DNA of 64,000 bases from assembly GCA_963803495.1 (NCBI GenBank), contig CAWDMP010000002.1, positions 1,178,001 to 1,242,000 of the forward strand, read 5' to 3'. Below the pieces are notes generated by a model. It was not told where the DNA came from. It saw nothing but the letters and a program-made list of their open reading frames with translations, and searched no databases. Position numbers and translations under genes: made by a program. Below, piece after piece: positions 9,829 through 18,666 of this stretch. Position 1 is the first letter of the stretch. Every line of letters begins with the position of its first letter. Source of the DNA: Persicitalea sp963803495. GTDB lineage: Bacteria > Bacteroidota > Bacteroidia > Cytophagales > Spirosomataceae.

Positions 9829-10584
9829 ATGGAGCTAATCAAAGAATTCGATCATCAGGGAAATTACCTTTTCAAGTACCGGGGTACCCTTCCGCTATTT
9901 ATTCTGGGCATTGGTCTGGCCGTGTATACCTACATGGTTTGGCAACACGCGCAGGTCTCCGATTTGCCTTACACTTCGGATGGCTATTGGGTTCTGTGCC
10001 TGGCCATAGGGCTATTCGGGCAATTGATCAGGGTCTTGACCGTAGGCTTTACCCCAAAAAATACCTCGGGACGAAACACCGAAACACAGGTAGCCGACAC
10101 GCTCAATACCTCAGGCATCTACTCCGTAGTACGGCATCCCTTATACGTAGGCAATTTCTTCATGTTTCTGGGCGTGGCCATGCTCACGGCCAACACCTGG
10201 TTCATCGTCGCTTTCGTGCTGGCTTATTGGCTTTACTACGAACGCATCATGTACACTGAGGAGCAGTTCATCGAAGGGAAATTCGGCGACAGGTTCAGGG
10301 CGTGGGCGGCGATCACGCCCGCTATCATCCCCAAATTTGGGCAATGGAAAAATCCGAATCTCGAATTCAGCCTGCGGAAGGTATTGCGGCAGGAGAAAAA
10401 TGGCTTTGCGGCCCTCTTTATTTTGTTTTTGATTTTCGATGTGGTAGGCGAGTACTTCCAGTACGGCAATGTCGAATTTCGGAATGAGCACTGGCTCATT
10501 TTGGCGATCGCGAGCGCAGTACTGTATATCATTTTGAAAGTACTCAAAAACAACACCAGGGTACTGTCTACCGACGGGCGGTAG
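9829..10584 (+). CDS. ICMT/PEMT-like membrane methyltransferase family protein
   Basis: This 251-residue polytopic membrane protein has the isoprenylcysteine carboxyl methyltransferase / phospholipid methyltransferase fold. The diagnostic part is the SAM-binding C-terminal segment with GIYSVVRHPLYVGNFF (about 100-115) and the YYERIMYTEEQFIEGKFG stretch (about 137-154) with its conserved Glu. About five hydrophobic segments are visible. Relatives in Bacteroidota are often annotated as lipid A Kdo2 1-phosphate O-methyltransferase, which is possible but unproven here. It stands alone, 133 bp after the pump gene and convergent with the hydroxyproline operon. Confidence 0.7.
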   Translation: MELIKEFDHQGNYLFKYRGTLPLFILGIGLAVYTYMVWQHAQVSDLPYTSDGYWVLCLAIGLFGQLIRVLTVGFTPKNTSGRNTETQVADTLNTSGIYSVVRHPLYVGNFFMFLGVAMLTANTWFIVAFVLAYWLYYERIMYTEEQFIEGKFGDRFRAWAAITPAIIPKFGQWKNPNLEFSLRKVLRQEKNGFAALFILFLIFDVVGEYFQYGNVEFRNEHWLILAIASAVLYIILKVLKNNTRVLSTDGR

Positions 10585-10607
10585 CTTTTTGTGGGTGACC
10601 TGGTAAA

Positions 10608-10624
10608 ACGGGCTGGCAGCCCGT
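10608..10624. terminator. Hairpin between convergent genes
   Basis: A perfect 7-bp stem (ACGGGCT / AGCCCGT) with a GGC loop lies between the convergent methyltransferase gene and hydroxyproline operon. Flanking TGGT and ACCA can extend the pairing. There is no strong T tract, so it may be a dispersed intergenic repeat rather than a true terminator. Confidence 0.4.
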
Positions 10625-10630
10625 ACCACA

Positions 10631-11878
10631 TTAGTTGAACCGCAGTGGGTTGAAAGCCCCGATATCTACGCTGGTTTTCTCTCCTTTGACAATTTCGGCT
10701 ATCAGCTTTCCCGTGGCAGGTGCCAGGCTCACGCCCATCATGCCGTGTCCGGTGGCGATGGTCAGGTTCTGGAATTTTCCCGTGCGGCCTATGTAGGGTA
10801 GTCCATCGGGCGAGCAGGGGCGCAAGCCACGCCATACCTCATTCTTTTCGGGGAGGGGTACTTCCAAATCGGGATAGTACTGATTGATCGATTTGTGGAT
10901 GCCCTGTACCCGGTTCATATTGACAGACTGATCCTGTCCCGCGATTTCGAGGGTACCGGCGAAGCGGACGCCGCCGCCCATGGGTGTAGCAGTGGTTCGG
11001 GCTTCGAGCATAATGGCGGGTACCCGGATCGAGTTCGGCATGTCGCTCACCCGGAAGCTGTACCCCTTGCCACCCTGCAACGGCAGCGAGAGGCCAAGCT
11101 TGCTAGTCAGCAATGGCGACCAGGCCCCCGCAGCGACCACGATTTCGTCGAAGCCGTAGGTACCGTTTTCCGTCACGACGCCCCTGACTTTCCGGTCTTG
11201 TGTTTCGAAGTCCTTCACCGATTCATTTTCCAGAAAACGAACGCCCGCCCCGCGCAGGTACTTCACGAGATTGGTCATTAGTTCATTGGGATAGATATGC
11301 GCATCGCCGGGGTAATGTACCGCACCGGCTACCGCCACCCGCACGTTGGGTTCGAGTGATTGTACTTCGGCGGCCGAAAGCAGATGCGCATCGAGGCCAG
11401 CCCGATTGGCCGTATGTGCTTCCTCGGCCATTTCCTGCCGACTTTCGGCATTCTTGAAAAGCATCATCAGGCCTTCTTCCTCCCAGCCGAAAGAGAACTC
11501 CGGCCGATCGGCCAACTCCTGAAATAGCGACTTGCTCAGCAGACTCAAATCGCGCAAATGCGGGATGGCATACGCTACGTGTTTCTCGGTCGCATGCTTC
11601 CAGAACAAGTACCCCCACTTGATAAGACCGCCATTCAGTCGTGGTTTTACGTAAAAAGGGCTTTGCGCGTCGAGCATCCAACGCATTCCTTTGGCGATCA
11701 TGCCTGGCTGGGCCAGTGGAACGATGTGGCTCGGCACGATCATGCCGGCGTTGCCAAACGAGCAGCCATCCAAAAAAGACTCCCGTTCGATGATCGTGAC
11801 CGCGTAGCCTTCCCGCACCAGGTAATAAGCCGAAAATAGCCCGCTAATGCCGCCGCCAATGATGCCAATGGTTTTCAT
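10631..11878 (-). CDS. FAD-dependent D-amino acid (D-hydroxyproline) dehydrogenase
   Basis: This 415-residue FAD oxidoreductase belongs to the DadA/glycine-oxidase family. A dinucleotide-binding motif sits at the N terminus (GIIGGGISGLFSAYYL, residues 5-20), and a second cofactor region near the C terminus includes RPCSPDGLPYIGRT and ATGHGMMGVSLAP. Its place in an operon with a hydroxyproline epimerase and a DapA-family deaminase makes cis-4-hydroxy-D-proline the likely substrate, giving 1-pyrroline-4-hydroxy-2-carboxylate. That assignment is inference from context; plain D-amino acid dehydrogenases look similar. It is the third gene of the operon, 24 bp after the epimerase gene. Confidence 0.82.
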   Translation of the reverse strand: MKTIGIIGGGISGLFSAYYLVREGYAVTIIERESFLDGCSFGNAGMIVPSHIVPLAQPGMIAKGMRWMLDAQSPFYVKPRLNGGLIKWGYLFWKHATEKHVAYAIPHLRDLSLLSKSLFQELADRPEFSFGWEEEGLMMLFKNAESRQEMAEEAHTANRAGLDAHLLSAAEVQSLEPNVRVAVAGAVHYPGDAHIYPNELMTNLVKYLRGAGVRFLENESVKDFETQDRKVRGVVTENGTYGFDEIVVAAGAWSPLLTSKLGLSLPLQGGKGYSFRVSDMPNSIRVPAIMLEARTTATPMGGGVRFAGTLEIAGQDQSVNMNRVQGIHKSINQYYPDLEVPLPEKNEVWRGLRPCSPDGLPYIGRTGKFQNLTIATGHGMMGVSLAPATGKLIAEIVKGEKTSVDIGAFNPLRFN

Positions 11879-11902
11879 GATGGAGAAAATAGGGTTTAAA
11901 AA

Positions 11903-12904
11903 TCAAACTACCTGAAAACCGTGCACATAAGGATCGTCCTCGTCCAGGATGATATGGTTGTAGCCGTGAATGATAGCCCATCCTTCGATGCTGGGCACAA
12001 TGGCCGGGCGGCCGTTCAGTTCGGTCTCCGCTTCGATGCGCCCAGTGAATTTGGAACCAATAATGCTCTCGTGCACGAACGCCTGCCCCTTAGTCAGTTT
12101 TCCCTGCGCGTGCCATTGGGCCATGCGCGCCGAGGTACCCGTGCCACAAGGCGAACGGTCGATCGCTTTATCGCCGTAAAAGACCGCATTCCGGGCGGTA
12201 GCGGCAGGGTCGATCGTGGCGCCTGTCCAGAGCACATGGCTCAGTCCGTTGATCGCCGGATTCTCGGGATGAACGAAACTGTGCACGGCATTGATGCGCT
12301 CCCGAATCGTGCGGGCCCAGGCCACCAGTTGCTCGCTAGTGTGGTGTTGCAGACCGGCAAAATTGGGCTGCTCGTCCACGATGGCGTAGAAATTACCTCC
12401 GTAAGCCACATCGACCGTAAGCATACCCAGTTCCGGGCATTCGACTTCAATACCCTCGGCAGCGAGGTACGACTTGATGTTGGTGATCTTTACCGAACCG
12501 ACCTTATTTCCCCGCATTACATATTCAGCTTTCACGAGCCCCGCCGGTACCTCCAGAAGAAGCACACCGGGCACTTTGGGCGTGACCAGGCCTTGCTCGA
12601 TCGCCACCGTGACGGTACCTATGGTACCATGGCCACACATGGGCAGGCAACCGGACGTTTCTATGAATAGCACGGCGACATCGTGCGCTGCCTCGATGGG
12701 CGGGTAGATAATACTGCCCGACATCATGTCGTGTCCACGAGGCTCAAACATCAGGCTTTTTCTGATCCAGTCGTACTCGCGCAGGAAATGCAGCCGTCTT
12801 TCGCTCATGGTGGTACCCACCAAGGTAGGGATGGCACCACCCGTTACGACCCGTACCGGATTACCGCAGGTGTGGGCGTCGATGCAGAAAAAATGCTTTT
12901 TCAA
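11903..12904 (-). CDS. 4-hydroxyproline 2-epimerase (proline racemase family)
   Basis: This enzyme should convert trans-4-hydroxy-L-proline to cis-4-hydroxy-D-proline by a two-base mechanism with no cofactor. The 333-residue protein has the proline racemase fold. Both catalytic cysteines are present: Cys90 in the MCGHGT motif and Cys253 in DRSPCGTGTSA. The second Cys excludes the related trans-3-hydroxyproline dehydratases, which carry Thr there. It lies between the deaminase and the dehydrogenase genes of the same pathway (gaps of 43 and 24 bp), which supports hydroxyproline over proline as substrate. Confidence 0.9.
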   Translation of the reverse strand: MKKHFFCIDAHTCGNPVRVVTGGAIPTLVGTTMSERRLHFLREYDWIRKSLMFEPRGHDMMSGSIIYPPIEAAHDVAVLFIETSGCLPMCGHGTIGTVTVAIEQGLVTPKVPGVLLLEVPAGLVKAEYVMRGNKVGSVKITNIKSYLAAEGIEVECPELGMLTVDVAYGGNFYAIVDEQPNFAGLQHHTSEQLVAWARTIRERINAVHSFVHPENPAINGLSHVLWTGATIDPAATARNAVFYGDKAIDRSPCGTGTSARMAQWHAQGKLTKGQAFVHESIIGSKFTGRIEAETELNGRPAIVPSIEGWAIIHGYNHIILDEDDPYVHGFQVV

Positions 12905-12947
12905 GAGAAAAAGTTATTGAGTCGATGACCTGGGAATGGCGTCAACC

Positions 12948-13844
12948 CTACAGTTGTGGACGGGTAGCTAACCCCTCGCTAATAATTTTTTCCACTCGCT
13001 TCCGTTCTTCGCCGATAAGCGGTAGGCGCGGCAGGCGCACGTGTTCGGTACCTATGCCGGTATGCACCTCGGCCAGTTTGATGTACTGGACGAGTTTTGG
13101 GTGTAGGTCCAGTTCCAACAATGGCAGGAACCAGCGGTAGATTTTGCGGGCTTCGTCCAACTTACCGGCTTTCACAAGACGGTATATTGCGACGGTTTCG
13201 CGCGGGAAAGCACAAACCAGGCCCGCCACCCAACCGTCGGCCCCCATCACGAGCGCTTCCATGGCAATGGTATCTACCCCGCACAAGACCCTGAGCCGAT
13301 CGCCAAAGCGGTTGCGAAGTCGCGTTACGTTGGAAATGTCGCGTGTAGATTCTTTGACTGCCCGGATGTTGTCCAACTCTAGCAATCGTTCGAACATATC
13401 GCCCGTGACCTCGATTTTGTAGTCGACGGGATTATTGTAGATCATGATGGGTAAAGAGGTCGCTTTTGCGGTGGCCTTGAAGAAAGCGACCGTTTCGCGG
13501 TCGTCGGCCTTATAGCGCATGGGTGGCAGCAGCATCAGGCCGCTGGCGCCAAGGTCAGCCGCCGATTCGGCGACTTTTATGGCACCATGGGTCGATGCCT
13601 CGGAAATATTGAGTATTACAGGTATTGTATCGCCAAGTCGTTTGACGGCGTGTTTTACCAGCGTTTCTTTTTCAGGAGAGGTTAGTGTACTGGCCTCACC
13701 GAGCGAGCCGCCTAAAATGACACCGTCTACGCCCGCCGAAACCTGAGCGTCCAGGTTGGTATCGAATGCAGACAAGTCGAGTGCATCGTCCTCGGTAAAC
13801 TTGGTGGTGAGCGCGGGGAATACGCCTTGCCAGTTAAAATTCAT
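12948..13844 (-). CDS. DapA-family 1-pyrroline-4-hydroxy-2-carboxylate deaminase (likely)
   Basis: This 298-residue class I aldolase-fold protein belongs to the dihydrodipicolinate synthase family. The Schiff-base lysine is Lys164 (AVKESTRD) and the catalytic Tyr lies in IYNNP near residue 136. The substrate loop reads GGSLGEAST. In an operon with a hydroxyproline epimerase and a D-hydroxyproline dehydrogenase, the expected reaction is deamination of 1-pyrroline-4-hydroxy-2-carboxylate to 2-oxoglutarate semialdehyde. The semialdehyde dehydrogenase that would complete the pathway is not in this window. This is the first gene of the leftward operon, and its promoter region carries a nested palindrome. 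Confidence 0.85.
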   Translation of the reverse strand: MNFNWQGVFPALTTKFTEDDALDLSAFDTNLDAQVSAGVDGVILGGSLGEASTLTSPEKETLVKHAVKRLGDTIPVILNISEASTHGAIKVAESAADLGASGLMLLPPMRYKADDRETVAFFKATAKATSLPIMIYNNPVDYKIEVTGDMFERLLELDNIRAVKESTRDISNVTRLRNRFGDRLRVLCGVDTIAMEALVMGADGWVAGLVCAFPRETVAIYRLVKAGKLDEARKIYRWFLPLLELDLHPKLVQYIKLAEVHTGIGTEHVRLPRLPLIGEERKRVEKIISEGLATRPQL

Positions 13845-13845
13845 A

Positions 13846-13893
13846 ATAAGATCGGGAGTTTGTGTAAGTCACACAAATATAGCACGATCTTAT
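13846..13893 (-). promoter_or_regulatory. Promoter with nested palindromic operator for the hydroxyproline operon
   Basis: On the minus strand a TATATTTG box (13874-13881) fits the -7 consensus. It is partly covered by a 7-5-7 palindrome (TTTGTGT, AAGTC, ACACAAA; 13859-13877), and both lie inside a second 9-bp inverted repeat (ATAAGATCG at 13846-13854 and CGATCTTAT at 13885-13893). Such a layout suits a dimeric repressor. GntR/FadR-type regulators control comparable operons elsewhere, but no regulator gene is adjacent here. Confidence 0.55.
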
Positions 13894-13905
13894 AAAAGTA
13901 GAGTT

Positions 13906-14070
13906 TTACATCATTCGTGAAATACGCTGCAAACGAGAAAAGGTAGATTTCAAATCGCGTTTTTGGTCGAAACGGTATATCCCGTTGTGCGATTTATTAC
14001 TGTTTTCCATCAGATAGGCAGCAAGTACACCACCGAAGAGACTTAAAAAAAAGAAGATCAGCATTTCCAT
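13906..14070 (-). CDS. Small putative membrane protein (54 aa)
   Basis: A 54-codon frame on the minus strand encodes a protein with one hydrophobic segment (about residues 2-20, rich in Phe and Leu with a GG turn). A polar, basic tail follows (YRFDQKRDLKS and QRISRMM). It fills much of the 375-bp gap between the kinase operon and the hydroxyproline operon. The start is ATG, with only a weak Bacteroidota-type ribosome site. I recognise no family. Support is the coherent TM-plus-basic-tail layout and lack of any other gene here. Confidence 0.45.
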   Translation of the reverse strand: MEMLIFFFLSLFGGVLAAYLMENSNKSHNGIYRFDQKRDLKSTFSRLQRISRMM

Positions 14071-14220
14071 GATACATCCGGTTTTAGTTATTTCCGAAAG
14101 CTGATTAAAAATTCGTACCCGTTTATTTTCTGTCGTTTGCCCTCAGATAGCTTACAAAAATGGGGCACCCATACCACATTTTTCAAAACGACGCGTCAAT
14201 CTGTGGAATACGTCCTTCCG

Positions 14221-15654
14221 TCATTCTGCCTCTAGCGGAAAGGTGAGGGTGAAAACCGTTCCGACACCTACGTCCGATTGCACATCGACCCGACCCTGGT
14301 GCGACTGCACGATGTTGAGCGTACTGGCCAGCCCTATGCCCATTCCTGATTTTTTGCCGGTGAAGTAAGGCTCAAATACTTTGTTCATATTCTCCTCGCT
14401 GATTCCTGACCCATTGTCAGCAATCTGTACCTGCACATCGCCGTCTACTTTGCGTGTCGATACCCGCAGGACGCCTTCGCCTTCTTCCATAGCCTCAATG
14501 GCGTTAGTGATCAGATTGAGAAAAGCGATTTTGAGCATATCGGGGTTAAGCCTGATTTTGGGATCAGGTGCTTCGTACTGCTTCTCGATACTGATCTTTT
14601 TGAGTTTCAAGCGATCATGCGCGGTGGTCAGCGTATCGTCAAGCGCAATGTGGAGATAGCCCGGAGCCAGGTTGAATTCATTGGGCCGCGACGATTGCAG
14701 GAGTTGTGTAATCAGATCATTGATGCGGGCACAATTTCGCTTGATGATATCGGTGTAGAAGCGCAGATCCTCGTCTTCCAGTTCGGATTCGAGCTGCTCG
14801 GTCGACAGCCCTACGTTGGTAAGCGGATTGCGCACCTCATGCGCCAGCATGCGCACCAACCGACTGGTGACGCCCAATTTTTCCGAAAAAAGCCGCTCGC
14901 GCTCGGCCTGCTTACTGAGTGTGATGTCGTGTACCCGGCCTTGCACGTATGTAAGCTCTTGGTCGGTTTCGATCGAGGCGAAAAACATACCGGTTTTTTT
15001 TTCACCCTCGCGGGTCAGGAGTTTGAGTTCCTGGCCGTATACGTCCTTCCCCGTGGCGATGTCTTCCCAAATGGGTTTTATCTCCAAAGCGTCAAAAAAC
15101 TCAGGTACTTTTCGCTTCTCGATCTCAGCAACGGGATACCCGGTCATGAGGGAAGTGGAATCATTGAAATCGAGAAGGTTACCAGCCAGATCACTAATGA
15201 AAAGCATATCCTTGGACTCCTCGAATATCTTGCGATAACGACGTTCACTCTTTCGAAGCGCTCTGGTCACTTTCGTCCTTTCGAGTGAATACCGCAGGCT
15301 CCTGGCCAGAATGACAGGCTCGAGTTCACTCTTGACGAGGTAGTCTGCTGCGCCCAGGCGCAAGGCTTCCAATGCCAACTTTTCATCCCCTTTTCCAGTA
15401 AGCAGAATAATCGGTTGCTCGCAGCTAAGTTCTGTCGCCTGTTGGATCAGGTCGATTCCGGTTCGGGACCCCAGCAGGTAATCGAAAATAAAAAGGTCGT
15501 ATCGGCAATTCGTCAGCTCTTCAACCGCCTTATCGTAAGTAGGACACCATTCGAGTGTTATGTTCCAACCCACCAAGTCACCAAAACAGGCACTGGTCAG
15601 TATGAAATCGTCTTCGTCGTCGTCGACGATCAGGATGGTTAACTGTTTTTCCAA
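14221..15654 (-). CDS. Response regulator-PAS-histidine kinase protein
   Basis: This 477-residue signalling protein is cytoplasmic, since no membrane segment is visible. In order it has a receiver domain (1-120; acidic pocket DDDEDD at 11-16, phospho-acceptor Asp58 in FIFDYL and Lys109), a PAS domain (about 140-250; DFNDSTSLMTGY) and a HisKA dimerisation helix with His272 (RMLAHEVRNPLTN). A HATPase_c domain follows with N, G1 and G2 boxes (LITNAIEAM, IADNGSGISEEN, GKKSGMGIGLA). A receiver before a kinase suggests that it takes phosphate or signal from the kinase encoded just upstream. It is the last gene of the rpoN operon. Confidence 0.88.
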   Translation of the reverse strand: MEKQLTILIVDDDEDDFILTSACFGDLVGWNITLEWCPTYDKAVEELTNCRYDLFIFDYLLGSRTGIDLIQQATELSCEQPIILLTGKGDEKLALEALRLGAADYLVKSELEPVILARSLRYSLERTKVTRALRKSERRYRKIFEESKDMLFISDLAGNLLDFNDSTSLMTGYPVAEIEKRKVPEFFDALEIKPIWEDIATGKDVYGQELKLLTREGEKKTGMFFASIETDQELTYVQGRVHDITLSKQAERERLFSEKLGVTSRLVRMLAHEVRNPLTNVGLSTEQLESELEDEDLRFYTDIIKRNCARINDLITQLLQSSRPNEFNLAPGYLHIALDDTLTTAHDRLKLKKISIEKQYEAPDPKIRLNPDMLKIAFLNLITNAIEAMEEGEGVLRVSTRKVDGDVQVQIADNGSGISEENMNKVFEPYFTGKKSGMGIGLASTLNIVQSHQGRVDVQSDVGVGTVFTLTFPLEAE

Positions 15655-17191
15655 CTTGGGTAAATAGGTAAGTAAGCGGCGATGCCGTTATGAATTTTCG
15701 AAAGGAAGAACGACTGGTGAAAAGTGCGCCTTCATCGGGCCTTGCGGATGCCATGATGACTCCACAATGGTTTTCGACTACCTTCTTGCACACAGAGAGT
15801 CCAATTCCCGCCCCCTCGTACTCCGACCGCCCTCTCAGACGCTGGAAGAGCGTGAATATTCGGGACGAGTCCTGATTTGAGAAGCCTATGCCGTTATCGG
15901 AGAAAAGTAGCCGCAGGTAGCGACGATTGACGGGCAAGCCATAGTTGAGCTGTTCCGCCGGGGCAATTTCCTCCGCGTCGATCGTGATGGCAGGCGTCAC
16001 TCCTTCCCGGGTGAATTTGAGTGAATTGGTCAGCAAGTTTTGGAATAGCTGGGCCATCTGGGTCGGGATGGCTTCGATCTGCGGCAAAGCGTCGATTTTG
16101 ATCTGGGCTCCCTTGGACTGGATAGTGATTTCCAAGTCGCTAAGTACCCCCGCCATGACCATATCGAGGTCCGTATTGGTGAACCCTTCGCGAGATCGCG
16201 CCACGCGAGAGAATTCAAGCAGATTGACAATCATGTCCTGCATGCGGCGCGACGCGCTTAGAATCAGACTAAGGTACAGCGTGGATTCCTCATTCAGCGC
16301 CCCCTTACTCTTGGCTTCCAACCGCTCGCCGAATGAGACAATTTTCCGAAGCGGTTCCTGCAGATCGTGAGAAGCCACGTAAGCGAATTGTTCAAGATCG
16401 AAATTAGAGCGGTTGAGTTCCTTCACTTTCCGCTCGAGTTCGGTTCTGATCTTACGGATGGGCGTCATGTCGAAAGCGTTGCCGTACGACACGGCAGGTC
16501 CCGACTGATCCCCATCGCGGTACATTCCTCGGCTCACCACGAATTTCTCTTCACCCGTACGGGTTTTGATTCGATACTCAGCCTCAAATTTCGCCTTTTC
16601 CCGGAACGACTGCGCTACGGCATTTTTCAGAATGGGCCTGTCTTCAGGATGAACATGCCCGTAGAAAAGATCGCCGGACGGAACGAGTGATTGCGCCTCC
16701 TCCGGGGAATAGCCCAGAAGTTCGTAAAGACCAACTGACCACCAATCTTTGGAGTTGGCGTTGCCCTGGGTGTGGCCCATCCAGCTACCGAACTTTATCG
16801 TTCCTTCGGCGCCACTCAATATTTCCGTTATTTGCTTATTTTCAAGCTCAGTGTCCTTCTGAGCAGTAATGTCGGTGAGTGTACACAGAAAAGTTTTCTT
16901 GTCGAGGGGCTTATTCTCGACCCGGCACCATCGCTCAGATAAAGGAAGGTAAACTTCGGAACCCCAGTCGGCGAGCGTAGTCGATACGCCAAATCGTTCG
17001 TCGCCCACTATGCTTGCCCAATTCTTGCCAATTGGACTATTTTCCCCGATTAGCTTTGCAGACAGGTTGTTAGCCCGAACACATTGGTAATTTTCGTCTT
17101 CCTTTTTTTCAAATACCAGCAAACCCGTTGAAGCAGCTTCAATAAGTTCGCCGATTCCATACGTGTGGAATTGTTCCTTTGATTCAGCCAT
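15578..17191 (-). CDS. PAS-domain sensor histidine kinase (3' end probably frameshifted)
   Basis: This cytoplasmic sensor kinase has two PAS-like regions (about 10-110 and 125-245, the latter with SYGNAFDMTPIRK). A short coiled coil leads to HisKA with His275 (QFAYVASHDLQEPLRK), followed by HATPase_c (QNLLTNSLKF, SDNGIGF, EGAGIGLSVCKK). As written it is 537 residues and overlaps the next gene by 77 bp, ending in a run of arginines read out of frame from that gene's acidic pocket. Removing one C of the pair at 15716-15717 changes the tail to ALFTVVLPFENS and a stop at 15688-15690. This matches HATPase_c endings and leaves a 33-bp gap. The overlap is therefore probably an indel artefact. Confidence 0.85.
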   Translation of the reverse strand: MAESKEQFHTYGIGELIEAASTGLLVFEKKEDENYQCVRANNLSAKLIGENSPIGKNWASIVGDERFGVSTTLADWGSEVYLPLSERWCRVENKPLDKKTFLCTLTDITAQKDTELENKQITEILSGAEGTIKFGSWMGHTQGNANSKDWWSVGLYELLGYSPEEAQSLVPSGDLFYGHVHPEDRPILKNAVAQSFREKAKFEAEYRIKTRTGEEKFVVSRGMYRDGDQSGPAVSYGNAFDMTPIRKIRTELERKVKELNRSNFDLEQFAYVASHDLQEPLRKIVSFGERLEAKSKGALNEESTLYLSLILSASRRMQDMIVNLLEFSRVARSREGFTNTDLDMVMAGVLSDLEITIQSKGAQIKIDALPQIEAIPTQMAQLFQNLLTNSLKFTREGVTPAITIDAEEIAPAEQLNYGLPVNRRYLRLLFSDNGIGFSNQDSSRIFTLFQRLRGRSEYEGAGIGLSVCKKVVENHCGVIMASARPDEGALFTSRSSFRKFITASPLTYLFTQVGKTVNHPDRRRRRRRFHTDQCLFW

Positions 17192-17210
17192 TTTCGAATA
17201 ATTTCAGGTT

Positions 17211-18641
17211 TCAGGGCATGTCGAATTGCTTCATCTTGTTATAGAGCGTCTTACGATCTATATTAAGCAGGCGCGCCGCCTTGCTCTTGTTGTAGTTCAC
17301 CTGCCTGAGTACCTGCATGATCATATCGTATTCGGCCTCGTTAGCCACCGTCTTGAGACTTGGATTGGCGTCCCCATCAGCGTCTTGCGAGGAAGCGGCA
17401 GGCGTGGCGGCGGGTGCCGCAAAGTCGCCGTCCAATTCTCGGAGTTTCTGGTAGTTGGCTATCTCGAAAGGGAGTACCTTCTCCTCGATCGTGTCATCGT
17501 CAGCCAGCAAAGTAGCCCGTTTGATTACGTTCTTCAGCTCGCGCAGGTTACCGGGCCATTCGTAATTCATAAAATCTTCGATGACCTCATCGGAAAATCC
17601 CGTGACGTTCTTGTTTAACTCCTGATTGGTGGACGCCAGAAAGGCATCAGCGAAAAGCATGATGTCGTCCTGCCGGTCACGCAAAGCAGGTACTTCCATG
17701 CTAAACTCGTTAAAACGGTAGTACAGATCCTCCCGGAATTTACCTTGTTTTGCCGCTTCGAGCAATCGTTCGTTGCTCGCCACGATGATTCGGACGTCGA
17801 GCTCTATCTCTTTATTTCCTCCAATCCGGCGTACTTTCCGCTCCTGAACTACGCGCAAAAGCGCCATTTGAATTTCGTAAGAAAGGTTCGATACCTCATC
17901 GAGGAACAGTGTACCGCCATTGGCCATTTCAAAATGCCCGATTTTGGTCTGGAGTGCTCCGGTGAATGAGCCCTTCTCATGCCCGAACAGTTCGCTTCCG
18001 GCCAATTCCTTGGAGATGGCTCCGCAATCCATCGCGATAAAAGGTTTTTTGTGTCGGGTCGACCGGTTGTGTATTTCGTGGGCGATTGCCTCCTTACCCG
18101 ACCCACTCTCCCCGTATATGATCACGCTGAAATTGGTAGGTGCCACCAGGTCGATCTGCTTGTACAGTTCGTCGGACACCTCACTTTCACCGATAATATA
18201 TCCTGAAATATTTTTACCGGAAGTTTTACGACCCGACTTGCCCTTCTTAGAAGATGCCACAGGGGGGGCATCCTCCTCGGAATCGCTGAGCGCTTTGCGC
18301 ACCGTCACCAGAATTTCGTCAGGAAACAAAGGCTTGGTGATGTAGTCGTAAGCCCCCTGTTTCATCACGCTGATAGCCGTCTTGATGTCGGAGTAGCCCG
18401 TAATGATCAATACCGGTACGTAGGGCATTTTTTTCTTGATGCTTAGCAGTAGTTCCTGGCCGGTCAAATCTCCAAGTCGGAAATCCGTCATCACCAGATC
18501 AGGCTGAAACTCATCCACCAATTGAAGGCCGCGTTTACCGTTTTGGGCCGTTTCCACTTCAAAATCGTTTTTGGAGAGGAAGCGTTTTAATAACATGCAG
18601 ATGTCCGCTTCGTCATCGACAACCAGTATTTTTTTCATCAA
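17211..18641 (-). CDS. Sigma-54-dependent response regulator (NtrC family)
   Basis: This 476-residue bacterial enhancer-binding protein activates sigma-54 RNA polymerase when phosphorylated. It has a receiver domain (1-120; Asp53 in VMTDFRLGD, Lys103 in TKPLF), then a linker rich in Ser and Lys. The AAA+ domain carries Walker A GESGSGKE (177-184), a sigma-54 contact loop written GSFTGA (224-229, a variant of GAFTGA) and Walker B GTLFLDEV. The Fis-type helix-turn-helix lies at the C terminus (NKSKAARLLNIDRKTLYNKM). It lies directly after rpoN (25 bp) and before its probable cognate kinase (19 bp), so sigma factor, activator and kinases form one unit. Confidence 0.95.
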   Translation of the reverse strand: MMKKILVVDDEADICMLLKRFLSKNDFEVETAQNGKRGLQLVDEFQPDLVMTDFRLGDLTGQELLLSIKKKMPYVPVLIITGYSDIKTAISVMKQGAYDYITKPLFPDEILVTVRKALSDSEEDAPPVASSKKGKSGRKTSGKNISGYIIGESEVSDELYKQIDLVAPTNFSVIIYGESGSGKEAIAHEIHNRSTRHKKPFIAMDCGAISKELAGSELFGHEKGSFTGALQTKIGHFEMANGGTLFLDEVSNLSYEIQMALLRVVQERKVRRIGGNKEIELDVRIIVASNERLLEAAKQGKFREDLYYRFNEFSMEVPALRDRQDDIMLFADAFLASTNQELNKNVTGFSDEVIEDFMNYEWPGNLRELKNVIKRATLLADDDTIEEKVLPFEIANYQKLRELDGDFAAPAATPAASSQDADGDANPSLKTVANEAEYDMIMQVLRQVNYNKSKAARLLNIDRKTLYNKMKQFDMP

Positions 18642-18666
18642 AATATTAGATGGGATTTTGTAAAAA

